A stretch of DNA of 42,620 bases from an uncultured Pelagibacteraceae bacterium (GCA_902525295.1 CABZGR010000003.1:1-42620), one strand, 5' to 3'. Counted from the first letter of the stretch, positions 17,338 to 27,476 are shown. Numbers and translations are program-made. Notes: a model not told the origin generated them from the sequence alone.

Positions 17338-20300
17338 TGCCCAATTATAGAATTCACAAAACCGAATATATTGATGAAACTAAGAGAGTTTCATTTAAAT
17401 ATGATGGTAAGACTTACTATGGATATGATGGAGATACCTTAGCATCTGCACTGTTGGCAAATGGTATTCATTTAGTCGGTAGAAGTTTTAAATATCACAG
17501 ACCCAGAGGTATAGTTTCTTGTGGAGCAGAAGAACCTAATGCAATTTGTCAAATTGGTAGTAAAAAAGAATTAACTGAACCAAATGTAAGAGCAACCGAG
17601 TTAGAATTGTATGAAGGATTAGAGGCAAGTTCTCAAAATTGCTGGCCTAACGTAAAATTTGATATCGGAGGTATTAATAATTTTATATCACCGTTAATTC
17701 CTGCAGGCTTTTATTATAAAACATTTATGTGGCCAAAGAGTTTTTGGAAAAAAGTATATGAACCATTAATACGATTATCCGCAGGTTTGGGAAAATCTCC
17801 TATAGAACCAGATCCTGATATCTATGATCACAAACATGTTCATTACGATGTATTGGTAATTGGTGGTGGAGTTTCAGGTATTATTGCAGCAAAAATGGCA
17901 GCAAAAAATGATTTAAAAACTTTATTAGTAGATGACAAAAAAATACTAGGTGGTTCTACAATTTATCAAAATAATGAAACAATAAAGATTGATGGTAAAT
18001 TATCAAGTGAATGGTTAAAAAATGAGATTCAGGAAATTAAGAAATTAAGTAATTTAACAATTAAGACAAGAACAAGTGTTGCAGCTTATCATGGATACAA
18101 TTTTCTTTTAGCTAAAGAAAATTTAACAGATCATTTACCGGAAGAAAAAAGAAGAAATAAGATTAGACAAAGATTATGGAAAATAAGAGCAAAAAAAGTT
18201 GTAATTGCAACTGGATCAATTGAAAGACCACTTGTATTCAATAATAATGATAGACCAGGAATATTATTATCTAATTCTATAAACAAATATTTAGATTATT
18301 ACGGTGTTACCTGTGGAGAAAATATAATATTATTTACAAATAATGATAGTGCATACGAAACTTCAATTTCACTTCATAAAAAAGGTATAAAGAATATAAT
18401 TGTTGATTTAAGAAAATCTGCTAGCTCTGAATTAATCAAACAAGCAGAAAGTCTAGGAATAAAAATCTACTTCAATCATGTTGTAACAAATACTTTTGGA
18501 TACAGAAAAATAAATTCATTAGAAATCATGAAACTATCGGAAGATGGAAATACAACTGTAGGCAATAAAATTAGATTAAGTTGTGACTGTTTAGGAATGA
18601 GTGGTGGATGGACACCTATGGTGCATATGCATACTCAATCTGGAGGTAAATTAGATTTTAGAGATGAAGACCAAGTATTCTTACCAAAAGAAAATAGTGA
18701 AGATCAAATTTCTGTTGGTTCATGCAATGGCGATTTTGATTTAGAAAATATTATAGATAAAACAGTCAATAAAATTAATAAATTCTTAGATATAGATAAT
18801 CAAGATTACCAGGATACAAATATAATTTGCTCTAAAGAAAATGATAAAAGAAATATATGGCTTTTACCAAATAAAATACCTTTAGGTAAAACAAAATGCT
18901 TTATAGATTTTCAAAATGACTCAACTGCAAAAGATATTAAATTAGCCTTAAAAGAAGGTTTTAGATCAATTGAACATGTAAAAAGATATACAACGACTGG
19001 TATGGCAACAGATCAGGGAAAGTTATCTAATATGCACGCACTTGGGATTATAGCTGATACAGCAGGTGTAAAAATGGGTACATTGGGAACAACTACATTT
19101 AGGCCTCCATTCACACCATTAACTTTCGGAACACTAGTTGGGAGAAATGTTGGAAAATTTTTTGAAGTAGTAAGAAAAACATCCATGCATGAATGGCATG
19201 TGGAAAATAATGCAGAATTTGAAAATGTTGGTCAGTGGAAAAGACCCTGGTACTATGCAAAAAAAAGAGAAAATATGCATGATGCTGTTCAAAGAGAAAG
19301 TAAAGCGGCACGTGACAGTGCGGGAATCTTAGACGCATCAACTCTAGGAAAAATTGATATCCAAGGAACAGATGCATCAGAATTTTTAAATCGAGTTTAC
19401 ACAAATGCTTGGTCAAAACTTGCAATCGGAAAATGTAGATACGGACTTATGTTAAACGAGGATGGTATGGTTTATGACGACGGTGTTACTACAAGAATAT
19501 CTAAAAATCATTATCTAATGACAACCACCACTGGGGGGGCCGCAAATGTATTAAGCAAACTTGAGGATTATTTACAAACGGAGTGGCCAGAGTTAGATGT
19601 TTATTTAACATCAGTGACAGATCATTATTCTACAGCAAGTATTTGTGGTCCAAATTCAAAAAAAATCCTTAACAAACTTTTTCCAAATTTAGATTTAAGT
19701 GATGAAAACTTTCCTCATATGTCATTTAAAGAAGATAAACTTGAAAATATAAATTGTAGAATAATGAGAATAAGTTTTACAGGTGAACTAAGCTATGAAA
19801 TTAACATAGAGTCGAAATATGGACATTCATTATGGAAAATGTGTATAGAAGCTGGGAAAGAGTTTAATTTGACACCTTATGGTACCGAAACAATGCACCT
19901 ACTCAGAGCTGAAAAAGGTTTCATTATTGTTGGACAAGATACAGACGGCACAATGACTCCTTCAGACTTACAGATGGATTGGATTGTAAGTAAAAAGAAA
20001 TATGACTTCATTGGTAAAAGATCTTTATATAGAAGTGATACTATTAGAGAAGATAGAAAGCAATTGGTAGGACTGCTTACAGATGATCCAAAAGAAATTT
20101 TGGAAGAAGGTGCTCAAATTATTTCAGACGTTAAATCAAAGCCTATAGATATGTTAGGACATGTAACTTCCAGCTATTTTAGTCCAAACCTAAATAAATC
20201 AATTGCCTTGGCTGTAGTTAGGAGTGGAAAAACAATGAAAGGTCAAAAATTAATTATTCCAATGGAAAACAAAAATATTAATGTGACCGTTTCTGACACA

Positions 20301-20339
20301 ATTTTTTTAGATAAGGAGAATAAAAGACTAAATGCTTGA
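17337..20339 (+). CDS. soxA: Sarcosine oxidase alpha subunit
   Basis: SoxA is the large subunit, about 1000 aa, the normal length. An N-terminal ferredoxin-like fold (about 15-95) contains YDGDTLASALLANGIHLVGRS and RPRGIVSCGAEEPNA. A dinucleotide-binding domain follows (YDVLVIGGGVSGIIAAKMA, about 169-187; KVVIATGSIERPLVF). The GcvT-like THF-binding half begins near residue 610 (ESKAARDSAGILDASTLGKI) and includes FTGELSYEINIESKYG and TETMHLLRAEKGFIIVGQDT. This half couples sarcosine demethylation to methylene-THF formation. It overlaps soxD by one base and soxG by eight. Confidence 0.97.
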   Translation: MPNYRIHKTEYIDETKRVSFKYDGKTYYGYDGDTLASALLANGIHLVGRSFKYHRPRGIVSCGAEEPNAICQIGSKKELTEPNVRATELELYEGLEASSQNCWPNVKFDIGGINNFISPLIPAGFYYKTFMWPKSFWKKVYEPLIRLSAGLGKSPIEPDPDIYDHKHVHYDVLVIGGGVSGIIAAKMAAKNDLKTLLVDDKKILGGSTIYQNNETIKIDGKLSSEWLKNEIQEIKKLSNLTIKTRTSVAAYHGYNFLLAKENLTDHLPEEKRRNKIRQRLWKIRAKKVVIATGSIERPLVFNNNDRPGILLSNSINKYLDYYGVTCGENIILFTNNDSAYETSISLHKKGIKNIIVDLRKSASSELIKQAESLGIKIYFNHVVTNTFGYRKINSLEIMKLSEDGNTTVGNKIRLSCDCLGMSGGWTPMVHMHTQSGGKLDFRDEDQVFLPKENSEDQISVGSCNGDFDLENIIDKTVNKINKFLDIDNQDYQDTNIICSKENDKRNIWLLPNKIPLGKTKCFIDFQNDSTAKDIKLALKEGFRSIEHVKRYTTTGMATDQGKLSNMHALGIIADTAGVKMGTLGTTTFRPPFTPLTFGTLVGRNVGKFFEVVRKTSMHEWHVENNAEFENVGQWKRPWYYAKKRENMHDAVQRESKAARDSAGILDASTLGKIDIQGTDASEFLNRVYTNAWSKLAIGKCRYGLMLNEDGMVYDDGVTTRISKNHYLMTTTTGGAANVLSKLEDYLQTEWPELDVYLTSVTDHYSTASICGPNSKKILNKLFPNLDLSDENFPHMSFKEDKLENINCRIMRISFTGELSYEINIESKYGHSLWKMCIEAGKEFNLTPYGTETMHLLRAEKGFIIVGQDTDGTMTPSDLQMDWIVSKKKYDFIGKRSLYRSDTIREDRKQLVGLLTDDPKEILEEGAQIISDVKSKPIDMLGHVTSSYFSPNLNKSIALAVVRSGKTMKGQKLIIPMENKNINVTVSDTIFLDKENKRLNA

Positions 20340-20880
20340 CATTTTACATCCAAATATTTCGAATATTAATAAAAACAATATCGATATTAATTTATCTGAA
20401 GAAAAAATTAAAATTAATATCAGGGGAAAAAATAAAGAATTTTTTACCAAAGTGGGCAAAATTCTATCTATTATTTTACCTTCTGAGTCAAATACCAGTT
20501 CATCAAATGAAAACTATGATGTTTTGTGGCTAAGTCCGGATGAGTGGATGATATATTTTGATGAAAATAAAAATTCAAATATTTTTGATCAACTTTATAA
20601 AGATATTTCGTCTTTAAATTTTGGATCAATTACTGATATCTCTTCACAATTAATTTGCATAAATATAAAAGGAGAAAATATATTTGAATTATTATCATCT
20701 GGATCACCTTTTAATTTCGAAAAATTTAAAAATAATGTTGGTTCATCAACACAAACAATAGTAAATCATATTGATGTAATTCTTCATCACAAGTCAAAGA
20801 ATAATGTTAATTTATTTGTAAGAAGATCGTTTTCAGAACACCTTTATGAATGGTTAGTTGATAGCTCTAATTTTGTCTAA
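20332..20880 (+). CDS. soxG: Sarcosine oxidase gamma subunit
   Basis: SoxG is the small GcvT-like structural subunit of the oxidase. The 182-aa protein is divergent but shows LWLSPDEWMIYF, DISSQLICINIKGENIFELLSSGSPF and the C-terminal FVRRSFSEHLYEWLVD, which match the 'W..pdeWll..', 'G..a...L..g.plD' and 'R.F...l..wL' pattern of the family. Its position at the end of soxBDA is decisive. Its last 27 bases overlap the convergent MATE gene. Confidence 0.9.
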   Translation: MLDILHPNISNINKNNIDINLSEEKIKINIRGKNKEFFTKVGKILSIILPSESNTSSSNENYDVLWLSPDEWMIYFDENKNSNIFDQLYKDISSLNFGSITDISSQLICINIKGENIFELLSSGSPFNFEKFKNNVGSSTQTIVNHIDVILHHKSKNNVNLFVRRSFSEHLYEWLVDSSNFV

Positions 20881-22203
20881 TTTATAATTCAAATAAAAAT
20901 AAGTATAACCAAGATACATTAGAGAGAAAATCCAATTGAATATTACCCATAACCAAAAAAATTCAGAAAAGTCAGAATTAAAATAAATTGCAGTATAAAA
21001 TACGATAAATGGAAAAATTCCATTTCGGCAAATATTAGCAATTAATGCGTTTTCAGCTTTTTTTAAAGCCATAAAAAAACCATTTGATAAAAAAAATATT
21101 GGATAAGCTGGTAGCACAAAGGCTGAAATCTCTAAATATAATTTTCCAAATTCAACGACAGCTAAATCTTTTGAAAATAATTTTGTTATCATTTCAGCAC
21201 CAAAATAAATAATAAAAGAAGAAATAATCATTATAATGAAAGCATATTTTATAGCTTGGAAGTAAGTTTCTTTAATTCTTAAAATATTTCGTGCACCAAA
21301 ATTTTGAGCAATAATTGTGATAATTGCTGTATTTATTCCCAAGATTGGCAATAAAACCACTTGTTCTATTTTGGTGCCAGCTCCATAACCAGCTGCTGCA
21401 TATTCTCCTGATAAACCTGCATATTTGAATACAATAGCAGAAGCAATGGAATAACCGCAAATTGAAATTATTATTGGCATAGATTGAAAAAAAATATTTT
21501 TTAAAAAAAAATATTTAGGAATAAAATAAGAAATAAGTATGTTTTTAATTAATTTACTTTTTAAAACTTTTTTAAATATGATTAAAAAAGCGACCGTTTG
21601 AGCAATTAGAGTTGCTATTGCAATACCCTTCATACCCAAAGCTGGTATGAAATAAAATCCAAATATTAAAATTGGATTTAACAATATGTTTAAAAAAAAA
21701 GATAATATTAAAGCATTTCTATAAGTTTTCGTATCGCCTTCTGCATGAAGTAATGAATTTAATGCAACAACTAAAATGAAAATAAACGAACCAAGGAAAA
21801 TGATATCTGTATATTGTAAGCCAAGATTTATTACCTCGTTAGTCGAACCCATTATTGAAAAAAGGTCTGATGCATAATTTAAACCAATAAAAGTAATCAA
21901 CAGAATTATCAAAAAAGAAAAGAAAATTAATTGGCAGAAATAAATTGAAGCATTTTTATTATTTTTTTCTCCAATGCTATTACCTATCAGTGATGTACCT
22001 GCAACTGTGATACCAATAGATGAGGCAATAATAATAAAATAAATTGGAAAAGATTTTGTTAAAGCTGACAAAGCTTCAGGTGATATTTTTCCTGCAAAAT
22101 ATGTATCAGCAATATTATATAACGTTTGAAAGAGTGTACCTACAGATGCAGGTATCGCTAATTTTTTAATTAATTCTTTGATGTCATCACTTAATATATT
22201 CAT
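20854..22203 (-). CDS. MATE-family multidrug/cation antiporter
   Basis: This is an inner-membrane efflux transporter of the MATE family, normally driven by H+ or Na+. The 449-aa protein has about 12 hydrophobic segments and the family starts LAIPASVGTLFQTLYNIADTYFAG (about 14-37) and LLHAEGDTKTYRNALILSFFLNILLNPILIF. The second half mirrors the first (AGYGAGTKIEQVVLLPILGINTAI; IAQNFGARN). No substrate can be inferred. It is the last gene of the gatCAB-led run, five bases after trhO, and its 3' end runs into soxG. Confidence 0.93.
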   Translation of the reverse strand: MNILSDDIKELIKKLAIPASVGTLFQTLYNIADTYFAGKISPEALSALTKSFPIYFIIIASSIGITVAGTSLIGNSIGEKNNKNASIYFCQLIFFSFLIILLITFIGLNYASDLFSIMGSTNEVINLGLQYTDIIFLGSFIFILVVALNSLLHAEGDTKTYRNALILSFFLNILLNPILIFGFYFIPALGMKGIAIATLIAQTVAFLIIFKKVLKSKLIKNILISYFIPKYFFLKNIFFQSMPIIISICGYSIASAIVFKYAGLSGEYAAAGYGAGTKIEQVVLLPILGINTAIITIIAQNFGARNILRIKETYFQAIKYAFIIMIISSFIIYFGAEMITKLFSKDLAVVEFGKLYLEISAFVLPAYPIFFLSNGFFMALKKAENALIANICRNGIFPFIVFYTAIYFNSDFSEFFWLWVIFNWIFSLMYLGYTYFYLNYKLDKIRAIN

Positions 22204-22207
22204 GATA

Positions 22208-23080
22208 TTATTTTTTTGAATTTATCATTTGATTGTGCCTCATTGTGAAACGTTTTATTTGATCATTTGTCAATTTATCAAAACAATTTGGACATGATAG
22301 GCCTACTTTATACTTTTTTGATTTGGTTAGTTTTTTATGCAATGGCATTCTACAACCACCACAAACAGTATAATTTCCAATTTCTAGGTTTTTTTTAATA
22401 GTAACTCTTTTATCAAAAACAAAACATTCACCATTCCACTTACTTTTTTTTGGATCAGTTTTGTTAAGATAATTTAAGATACCACCCTTAAGCATATAAA
22501 CATTTTTAAAACCTTTATTATTTAGATAATTAGACGCTTTTTCACACCTGATACCTCCGGTGCAAAACATCCCTATTGATTCATCTTTATTAAATTTTGA
22601 TAAATAATTTTTAAAATCTCTAAAATTTTTAGTTTCTGGATTAAGAGCATTTTTAAATGTACCAATCTTATATTCAAAAGGTTTTCTAGCATCAATCAGT
22701 TTAATATTTTTTTTAGATATAAATTCGTCCCATTTTTTAGGTGATAAATATTTCTTATTAAAAAAATTTTTAAAATTAATTTTTTCATTAATTGGAACTA
22801 CTTCATCTTTTATTTTAACTTTATTTTTTGAGTATGGTAATATTTTTGAGTTAAATTTATTTTGAATATCAAATCTATCAATTGATAAGATATTCTTTAT
22901 TTTTGTAATTGTAAGTTTAATTTTTTTATGACTACCTGATATTGTACCATTAATTCCTTCAGGAGATAATATTATAAGACCTTTAATATTAAGCTTATTA
23001 GTTTCTTTTAAAATATTTTTTTTAATAATTTTTAATTTATTAAGTTTTGATATTTTATAAAAAGATAGGATTTCAAACAT
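22208..23080 (-). CDS. trhO: tRNA uridine(34) hydroxylase TrhO (rhodanese-domain protein, YceA-like)
   Basis: TrhO performs oxygen-dependent 5-hydroxylation of U34 in tRNAs reading NYN-type codons. The track's M at 23092 is a TTG; the ATG at 23080 gives MFEILSFYKI and is preferred (290 aa). An N-terminal acylphosphatase-like domain contains GLIILSPEGINGTISGS. A rhodanese domain (about 118-215) has LIDARKPFEYKIGTF and the active loop MFCTGGIRCEKAS with its catalytic cysteine. A C-terminal four-cysteine zinc-ribbon-like region follows (TVCGGCRMPL and LSCPNCFDKL). It lies two bases after an O-methyltransferase that may act on its product; see findings. Confidence 0.93.
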   Translation of the reverse strand: MFEILSFYKISKLNKLKIIKKNILKETNKLNIKGLIILSPEGINGTISGSHKKIKLTITKIKNILSIDRFDIQNKFNSKILPYSKNKVKIKDEVVPINEKINFKNFFNKKYLSPKKWDEFISKKNIKLIDARKPFEYKIGTFKNALNPETKNFRDFKNYLSKFNKDESIGMFCTGGIRCEKASNYLNNKGFKNVYMLKGGILNYLNKTDPKKSKWNGECFVFDKRVTIKKNLEIGNYTVCGGCRMPLHKKLTKSKKYKVGLSCPNCFDKLTNDQIKRFTMRHNQMINSKK

Positions 23081-23082
23081 AA

Positions 23083-23730
23083 TTACCAACAAACTGTAAA
23101 ACCATCACCAATTGGTAAAATATACTTATTAATAGGTGATTTTTTTATGTATTTATTAAATTCTCTTAATTTTATAGTTAATTTGTCTTTTATCTTTGGA
23201 TTTGCAACATCTCCTTTCCAAAGTGTATTATCAATTAAAATTATACCCTTTTTGCTTTTTAATTTAAGAGACTGATTAAAATAATTTATATAATTTTCTT
23301 TATCTGCATCAATTAATATCACATCATATTTTTCTTTTTTCTTAATTAGATTTTCAAGAGCAATTTTTCCATTTTCACAAAGAAGATTTATTTTTTTATC
23401 TTGCTTTGCTTCTTTAAAAAACTTAATTGCCTCATTGTTAGTTTTTAAATTTTTATCTATACCAATTAATTTGCAATTCTTAGGTAAAGCAAGTGCAGCA
23501 GATAAAATGCTGTAACCTGTAAAAGTGCCAATTTCTAAATATGATTTATAGTTATTAATTTTTATGATAAATTGTATGAAGTTAGCTTGTAGAATTGAAA
23601 TTTGTAATTTTTTAATATGACCAAGTTTTTCGTTATATTTTAATAATTTTTTTTGTACTTTGTGAAGATTATTTGTATGTGAAAAAATATAATTGATCAT
23701 ATTTTGATCAATTATGAAATTTTTATCCAT
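23083..23730 (-). CDS. SAM-dependent O-methyltransferase, TrmR/caffeoyl-CoA-OMT type
   Basis: The 215-aa protein is a class I methyltransferase of the metal-dependent O-methyltransferase family (COG4122-like). Visible are SAM motif [12 protein letters not shown] (about 64-74), the acidic GIDKN, and the metal-binding set D141 (LIDADKENY) with D167-N168 ([12 protein letters not shown]). The typical terminus [11 protein letters not shown] is also present. Bacillus TrmR (YrrM), which methylates 5-hydroxyuridine-34 to 5-methoxyuridine, belongs to this family. Adjacency to trhO makes that role attractive. Without that context a small-molecule catechol-type methyltransferase would be equally possible. 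It overlaps gatB by eight bases. Confidence 0.85.
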   Translation of the reverse strand: MDKNFIIDQNMINYIFSHTNNLHKVQKKLLKYNEKLGHIKKLQISILQANFIQFIIKINNYKSYLEIGTFTGYSILSAALALPKNCKLIGIDKNLKTNNEAIKFFKEAKQDKKINLLCENGKIALENLIKKKEKYDVILIDADKENYINYFNQSLKLKSKKGIILIDNTLWKGDVANPKIKDKLTIKLREFNKYIKKSPINKYILPIGDGFTVCW

Positions 23731-25189
23731 TCAACTTTTCTTTTAATATTTTGTTTATTAATTGAGGATTGCCTTTTCCTTTACTTTCCTTCATGGCTTG
23801 ACCAACAAAAAAACCAAATAATTTATCTTTACCAGATTTATATTCAGCAACCTTATCTGAATTATTTTCAATAACTTTATTTATCAATTCCTCTATCGCT
23901 TTTGGATCGCTTTCTTGTTTTAAACCTTTTTCTTTTACTATTATTAATGGATCTTGATCTCCATCTATCATTTGTTCAAAAACCGTTTTAGCTATTTTTC
24001 CTGATATGGTTCCATCTTTTATAAGGTTTATAAGTTTTGATAGATTTTTAGCACTAACTGGGCTTTGAGATATTTCTAAATTTTTTTCATTTAAAACTGC
24101 AAATAATTCACCTGTAATCCAGTTTGTTGCTAATTTAACATCTGAATTTTTTATAACTTCTTCAAAGAAATTTGATGTTTCAATATCAGATACCAAAATT
24201 GTTGCTTCATATGGTGAAAGATTAAATTTATCTATAAATCTTTTTTTCTTTTCATCTGGTAATTCAGGTATATCTGATTTTATTTTTTCAATTAACTCTT
24301 GGCTTATTTCAAGTGGTAATAGATCTGGATCAGGAAAATATCTGTAATCATGCGCGTCTTCTTTTGATCTCATAGATCTTGTCTCATTTCTTTTAGTGTC
24401 AAAAAGTCTTGTCTCTTGATCTATTTCTTTCCCCTCCTCTAATAAATCTATTTGTCTATTTGCTTCGGATATTATTGCCATTTGCATAAATTTTATTGAA
24501 TTAACATTTTTAATTTCACACCTGGTGCCGAATTCAGTCTCCCCTTTTAATCTTACTGATACATTAACATCTGCCCTCAAAGAACCTTCTTGCATATTAC
24601 CATCACATGTTCCTAAATATCTCATTATCGATCTTAATTTTTTTATATAAACGTTGACTTCATCTGGAGATCTCAAATCAGGCTTACTTACTATTTCCAT
24701 TAAAGCCACTCCAGATCTATTTAAATCAACTAATGTATTATTTGGATCAATATCATGAATACTTTTACCTGCATCTTGCTCTAAGTGTAATCTTTCAATT
24801 CCAATTTCTTTTTGACCATTCGGCATATCCAAAATTACTTTTCCTTCACCGACAATTGGATATTTGTATTGAGAGATTTGATATCCTTGGGGTAAATCTG
24901 CATAAAAATAATTTTTTCTATCAAAGACAGATTTTTTATTTATTTTGGCTTTAAGTCCTATTCCGGTTTTAATTGCTTGTTCAATACAAAATTCATTTAT
25001 AACTGGTAACATTCCTGGAAATGCTGCATCTACGAGACTAACTTGTGTGTTTGGTTCTGCACCAAATTTTGTTGATGATTGAGAGAAAAGTTTTGACTCT
25101 GAAGTAACTTGAGCGTGCACTTCTAAACCAATTATTACTTCATATTGTTTATTTTCTCTTTCAATAAGATATTCACTATTTTTACTCAC
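23723..25189 (-). CDS. gatB: Asp-tRNA(Asn)/Glu-tRNA(Gln) amidotransferase subunit B
   Basis: GatB is the tRNA-binding kinase/transamidase subunit of GatCAB, which converts misacylated Glu-tRNA(Gln) and/or Asp-tRNA(Asn). The 488-aa protein has [50 protein letters not shown] and [18 protein letters not shown]. The Yqey-like C-terminal helical tail ends [21 protein letters not shown]. The start codon at 25189 is GTG, with no ATG before the conserved [11 protein letters not shown]. It overlaps gatA by eight bases. Confidence 0.98.
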   Translation of the reverse strand: MSKNSEYLIERENKQYEVIIGLEVHAQVTSESKLFSQSSTKFGAEPNTQVSLVDAAFPGMLPVINEFCIEQAIKTGIGLKAKINKKSVFDRKNYFYADLPQGYQISQYKYPIVGEGKVILDMPNGQKEIGIERLHLEQDAGKSIHDIDPNNTLVDLNRSGVALMEIVSKPDLRSPDEVNVYIKKLRSIMRYLGTCDGNMQEGSLRADVNVSVRLKGETEFGTRCEIKNVNSIKFMQMAIISEANRQIDLLEEGKEIDQETRLFDTKRNETRSMRSKEDAHDYRYFPDPDLLPLEISQELIEKIKSDIPELPDEKKKRFIDKFNLSPYEATILVSDIETSNFFEEVIKNSDVKLATNWITGELFAVLNEKNLEISQSPVSAKNLSKLINLIKDGTISGKIAKTVFEQMIDGDQDPLIIVKEKGLKQESDPKAIEELINKVIENNSDKVAEYKSGKDKLFGFFVGQAMKESKGKGNPQLINKILKEKLNG

Positions 25190-26642
25190 TTAACCACCAG
25201 TCTGAAATATCATTTTTAAAATTAATCTTATCTTCTAATGCATAAGAAATATTAAGTATATTTTGCTCATCAAAAGGTTTTCCAATTACTTGAAGGCCTA
25301 AAGGATAATTATTTTTATCTTTACCAGCTGGTATAGAAATACCTGGTAAGCCTGCTAGATTTATTGGAACTGTAAATATATCATTTAAATACATTGATAC
25401 TGGATCATTTGTTTTTTCACCAATTTTAAATGCTGAGCTTGGAGTAGATGGAGTTAAAATTGCATCAACTTTAGAAAAGGCATCATCAAAATCTTTTTTT
25501 ATTAATTGTCTAACTTTCTGCGCTTTTAGATAATAGGCATCATAGTAACCAGAAGATAAAACATAAGTTCCAATCATAATTCTTCTTTTAACTTCATCAC
25601 CAAAACCTTCAGATCTAGTTTTTTCGTACATTTCTATTAAATTTTGACCAGGAGATCTAAATCCATATTTAACACCATCATATCTTGCTAGATTTGAAGA
25701 TGCTTCAGCTGGTGCAACAATATAATAAGTTGGTAATGCGTAATTAGTATGTGGAAGCGAAATATCGATAATTTCTGCTCCACAATCTTTTGCATATGAG
25801 ATACCATTTTTCCATAGCTGTTCAATTTTGTCAGGCATATTGTCAACTCTATATTCTTTAGGAATACCAATTTTCTTTCCTTTAATATCTTTTGATAATT
25901 CTTTTGAATAACAATTTCTTTTGTAATCAATTGAAGTTGAATCTTTTTGATCAAATGAAGAGATCACCTCTAAAAGCATAGAACAGTCTCTTACATTTTT
26001 CGTCATAGGTCCTGCTTGGTCTAAAGATGAAGCAAATGCTACAATTCCATAACGAGAACAACTTCCATATGTAGGTTTAAGTCCAACAGTTCCTGTAAAT
26101 GACGCTGGTTGACGAATAGATCCACCTGTATCTGTTCCAATGGTAACTGGAGTTAAATTTGCAGCGACAGCTGCAGAAGAACCTCCTGAAGATCCACCAG
26201 GGACTAAATTTTCTCCTACCGGATTTTGAACATTTCCAAAAAAACTAGTTTCATTTGAAGAGCCCATAGCAAATTCATCACAATTAAGTTTACCAAGAAG
26301 TATTGCTCCCTGACTCCACAAATTTTGAGTAACTGTAGACTCATATGTGGGAACGAAGTTATTTAATATTTTGCTACCCGCTGTTGTTCTAACTCCATTT
26401 GTACAAAATAAATCTTTAACGGCAATGGGAATACCTGGTAATTTTAAATCAAAGTTAGGATTAGAATCAAATTTCTTTGATTGATCTATTGCTTTTTCAA
26501 AATTATCCGTAACATAAACATTTAATTTTTTTGATTTTTCAGCACGGTCTATAAATGCTTTTGTAATTTCCTCTGAAGATAGTTTTTTTTCTTTTATATT
26601 CGATGTTAATTCGAATAAACTTTGACTTGTTATATCTGACAT
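25182..26642 (-). CDS. gatA: Asp-tRNA(Asn)/Glu-tRNA(Gln) amidotransferase subunit A
   Basis: GatA is the amidase subunit that releases ammonia from glutamine. The 486-aa protein has the amidase-signature catalytic triad Lys76 ([12 protein letters not shown]), Ser151 ([13 protein letters not shown]) and Ser175 ([14 protein letters not shown]), with the 75 and 24 residue spacings of the family. Glutamine-specific motifs such as [19 protein letters not shown] are also present. It starts on the last base of the gatC stop and overlaps gatB. Its presence implies that one or both of GlnRS and AsnRS may be absent from the genome. Confidence 0.98.
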   Translation of the reverse strand: MSDITSQSLFELTSNIKEKKLSSEEITKAFIDRAEKSKKLNVYVTDNFEKAIDQSKKFDSNPNFDLKLPGIPIAVKDLFCTNGVRTTAGSKILNNFVPTYESTVTQNLWSQGAILLGKLNCDEFAMGSSNETSFFGNVQNPVGENLVPGGSSGGSSAAVAANLTPVTIGTDTGGSIRQPASFTGTVGLKPTYGSCSRYGIVAFASSLDQAGPMTKNVRDCSMLLEVISSFDQKDSTSIDYKRNCYSKELSKDIKGKKIGIPKEYRVDNMPDKIEQLWKNGISYAKDCGAEIIDISLPHTNYALPTYYIVAPAEASSNLARYDGVKYGFRSPGQNLIEMYEKTRSEGFGDEVKRRIMIGTYVLSSGYYDAYYLKAQKVRQLIKKDFDDAFSKVDAILTPSTPSSAFKIGEKTNDPVSMYLNDIFTVPINLAGLPGISIPAGKDKNNYPLGLQVIGKPFDEQNILNISYALEDKINFKNDISDWWLSE

Positions 26643-26929
26643 TATTCAACAACCTTTGGTACAACAAAAAAATCTTTATTTTCTTCAGGAGAGTTTTTTA
26701 AAATATTTTCTCTAATATTTTCTGATTTAATTTCATCTTTTCTAAATCTTAGGGTGGTTTCAGCAATTGATGTTAAGGCTTGAACATTATCAGTATTTAA
26801 TTCATTTAATTTTTCTATTAATTCAAATATATTATTTAAGTCGCCCTTTAATTTATTAGCTTTTTCATCATCAATAGAAATTCTTGCTAATTTCGAAATG
26901 TGCTTTACTGTTTTAAGATCTATACTCAT
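26642..26929 (-). CDS. gatC: Asp-tRNA(Asn)/Glu-tRNA(Gln) amidotransferase subunit C
   Basis: GatC is the small belt subunit that stabilises GatA-GatB. The track extends to 26986, but the first 19 residues are hydrophobic non-family sequence. The ATG at 26929 gives MSIDLKTVKHISKLARIS, the normal GatC start, and 95 aa, the normal length. The C-terminal LRFRKDEIKSENIRENILKNSPEENKDFFVVPKVVE is typical. It is the first gene of gatC-gatA-gatB-O-methyltransferase-trhO-MATE, divergent from ruvX with a 49-base spacer. Confidence 0.95.
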   Translation of the reverse strand: MSIDLKTVKHISKLARISIDDEKANKLKGDLNNIFELIEKLNELNTDNVQALTSIAETTLRFRKDEIKSENIRENILKNSPEENKDFFVVPKVVE

Positions 26930-26978
26930 ATGGTAAAAATATTGCCGCAAACTATCACTTAAGTAAATAATATACAAT

Positions 26979-27434
26979 ATGATCACAATTGAGGAATTTA
27001 AAAAGAAACAGCTAAATACATCTAGATTAATTGGTCTTGATTTAGGTTCAAAGAGAATTGGTGTAGCTATATGTGATGAAAATCAAAAAATTGCCACACC
27101 GCTTAAAACAATAAACAAATCCAAATTTGAAGATCTTATCAATGAATTAGAGGATATTATTAAAGAAAATAATATTAAAGGAATAATTATTGGCAATCCA
27201 ATTAATATGGATGGTAGCTTAGGTAAATCTTCTCAATCAGTAAATGATGTGTCAAAAGCAATATCAAAAGAAATTGATCTTCCAATAAGTCTTTGGGATG
27301 AAAGATTATCAACAGTTGGAGCGTTTAAATTAACCGAAAATTTAGGTATTAACGTAACTAAAAGAGAAAAAAATATAGATAAAAATGCTGCTGCATTTAT
27401 CTTACAGGGTGCCATAGATTTTATTAATAATTAA
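26979..27434 (+). CDS. ruvX: Putative pre-16S rRNA nuclease / Holliday-junction-resolvase-like protein (YqgF)
   Basis: RuvX/YqgF is an RNase H-fold protein implicated in 16S rRNA 5'-end maturation and once annotated as a Holliday junction resolvase. The 151-aa protein shows the first catalytic Asp in RLIGLDLGSKRIGVAICDEN, IKGIIIGNPINMDGSLG, then LWDERLSTVGAF and DKNAAAFILQGAIDFI with the remaining acidic residues. It starts a plus-strand run into pyrB, with about 42 bases to the preferred pyrB start. Confidence 0.95.
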   Translation: MITIEEFKKKQLNTSRLIGLDLGSKRIGVAICDENQKIATPLKTINKSKFEDLINELEDIIKENNIKGIIIGNPINMDGSLGKSSQSVNDVSKAISKEIDLPISLWDERLSTVGAFKLTENLGINVTKREKNIDKNAAAFILQGAIDFINN

Positions 27435-27476
27435 TACTTGCATTAATCAACCTTTGTGGCTATAGAGTTGGTTTTA

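Noticed and set aside
19111-19425. 104-aa minus-strand ORF inside soxA
   Set aside because: It is antisense to a conserved part of SoxA, has a His/Phe-rich composition typical of shadow frames, and has no recognisable motif.
26930-26986. Extended N-terminus of GatC from the ORF track
   Set aside because: The added 19 residues are hydrophobic, unlike GatC, and run into the ruvX start; the ATG at 26929 fits the family.
27456-27476. GTG start for pyrB
   Set aside because: The ATG at 27477 is a better codon and gives the usual PyrB N-terminus length.
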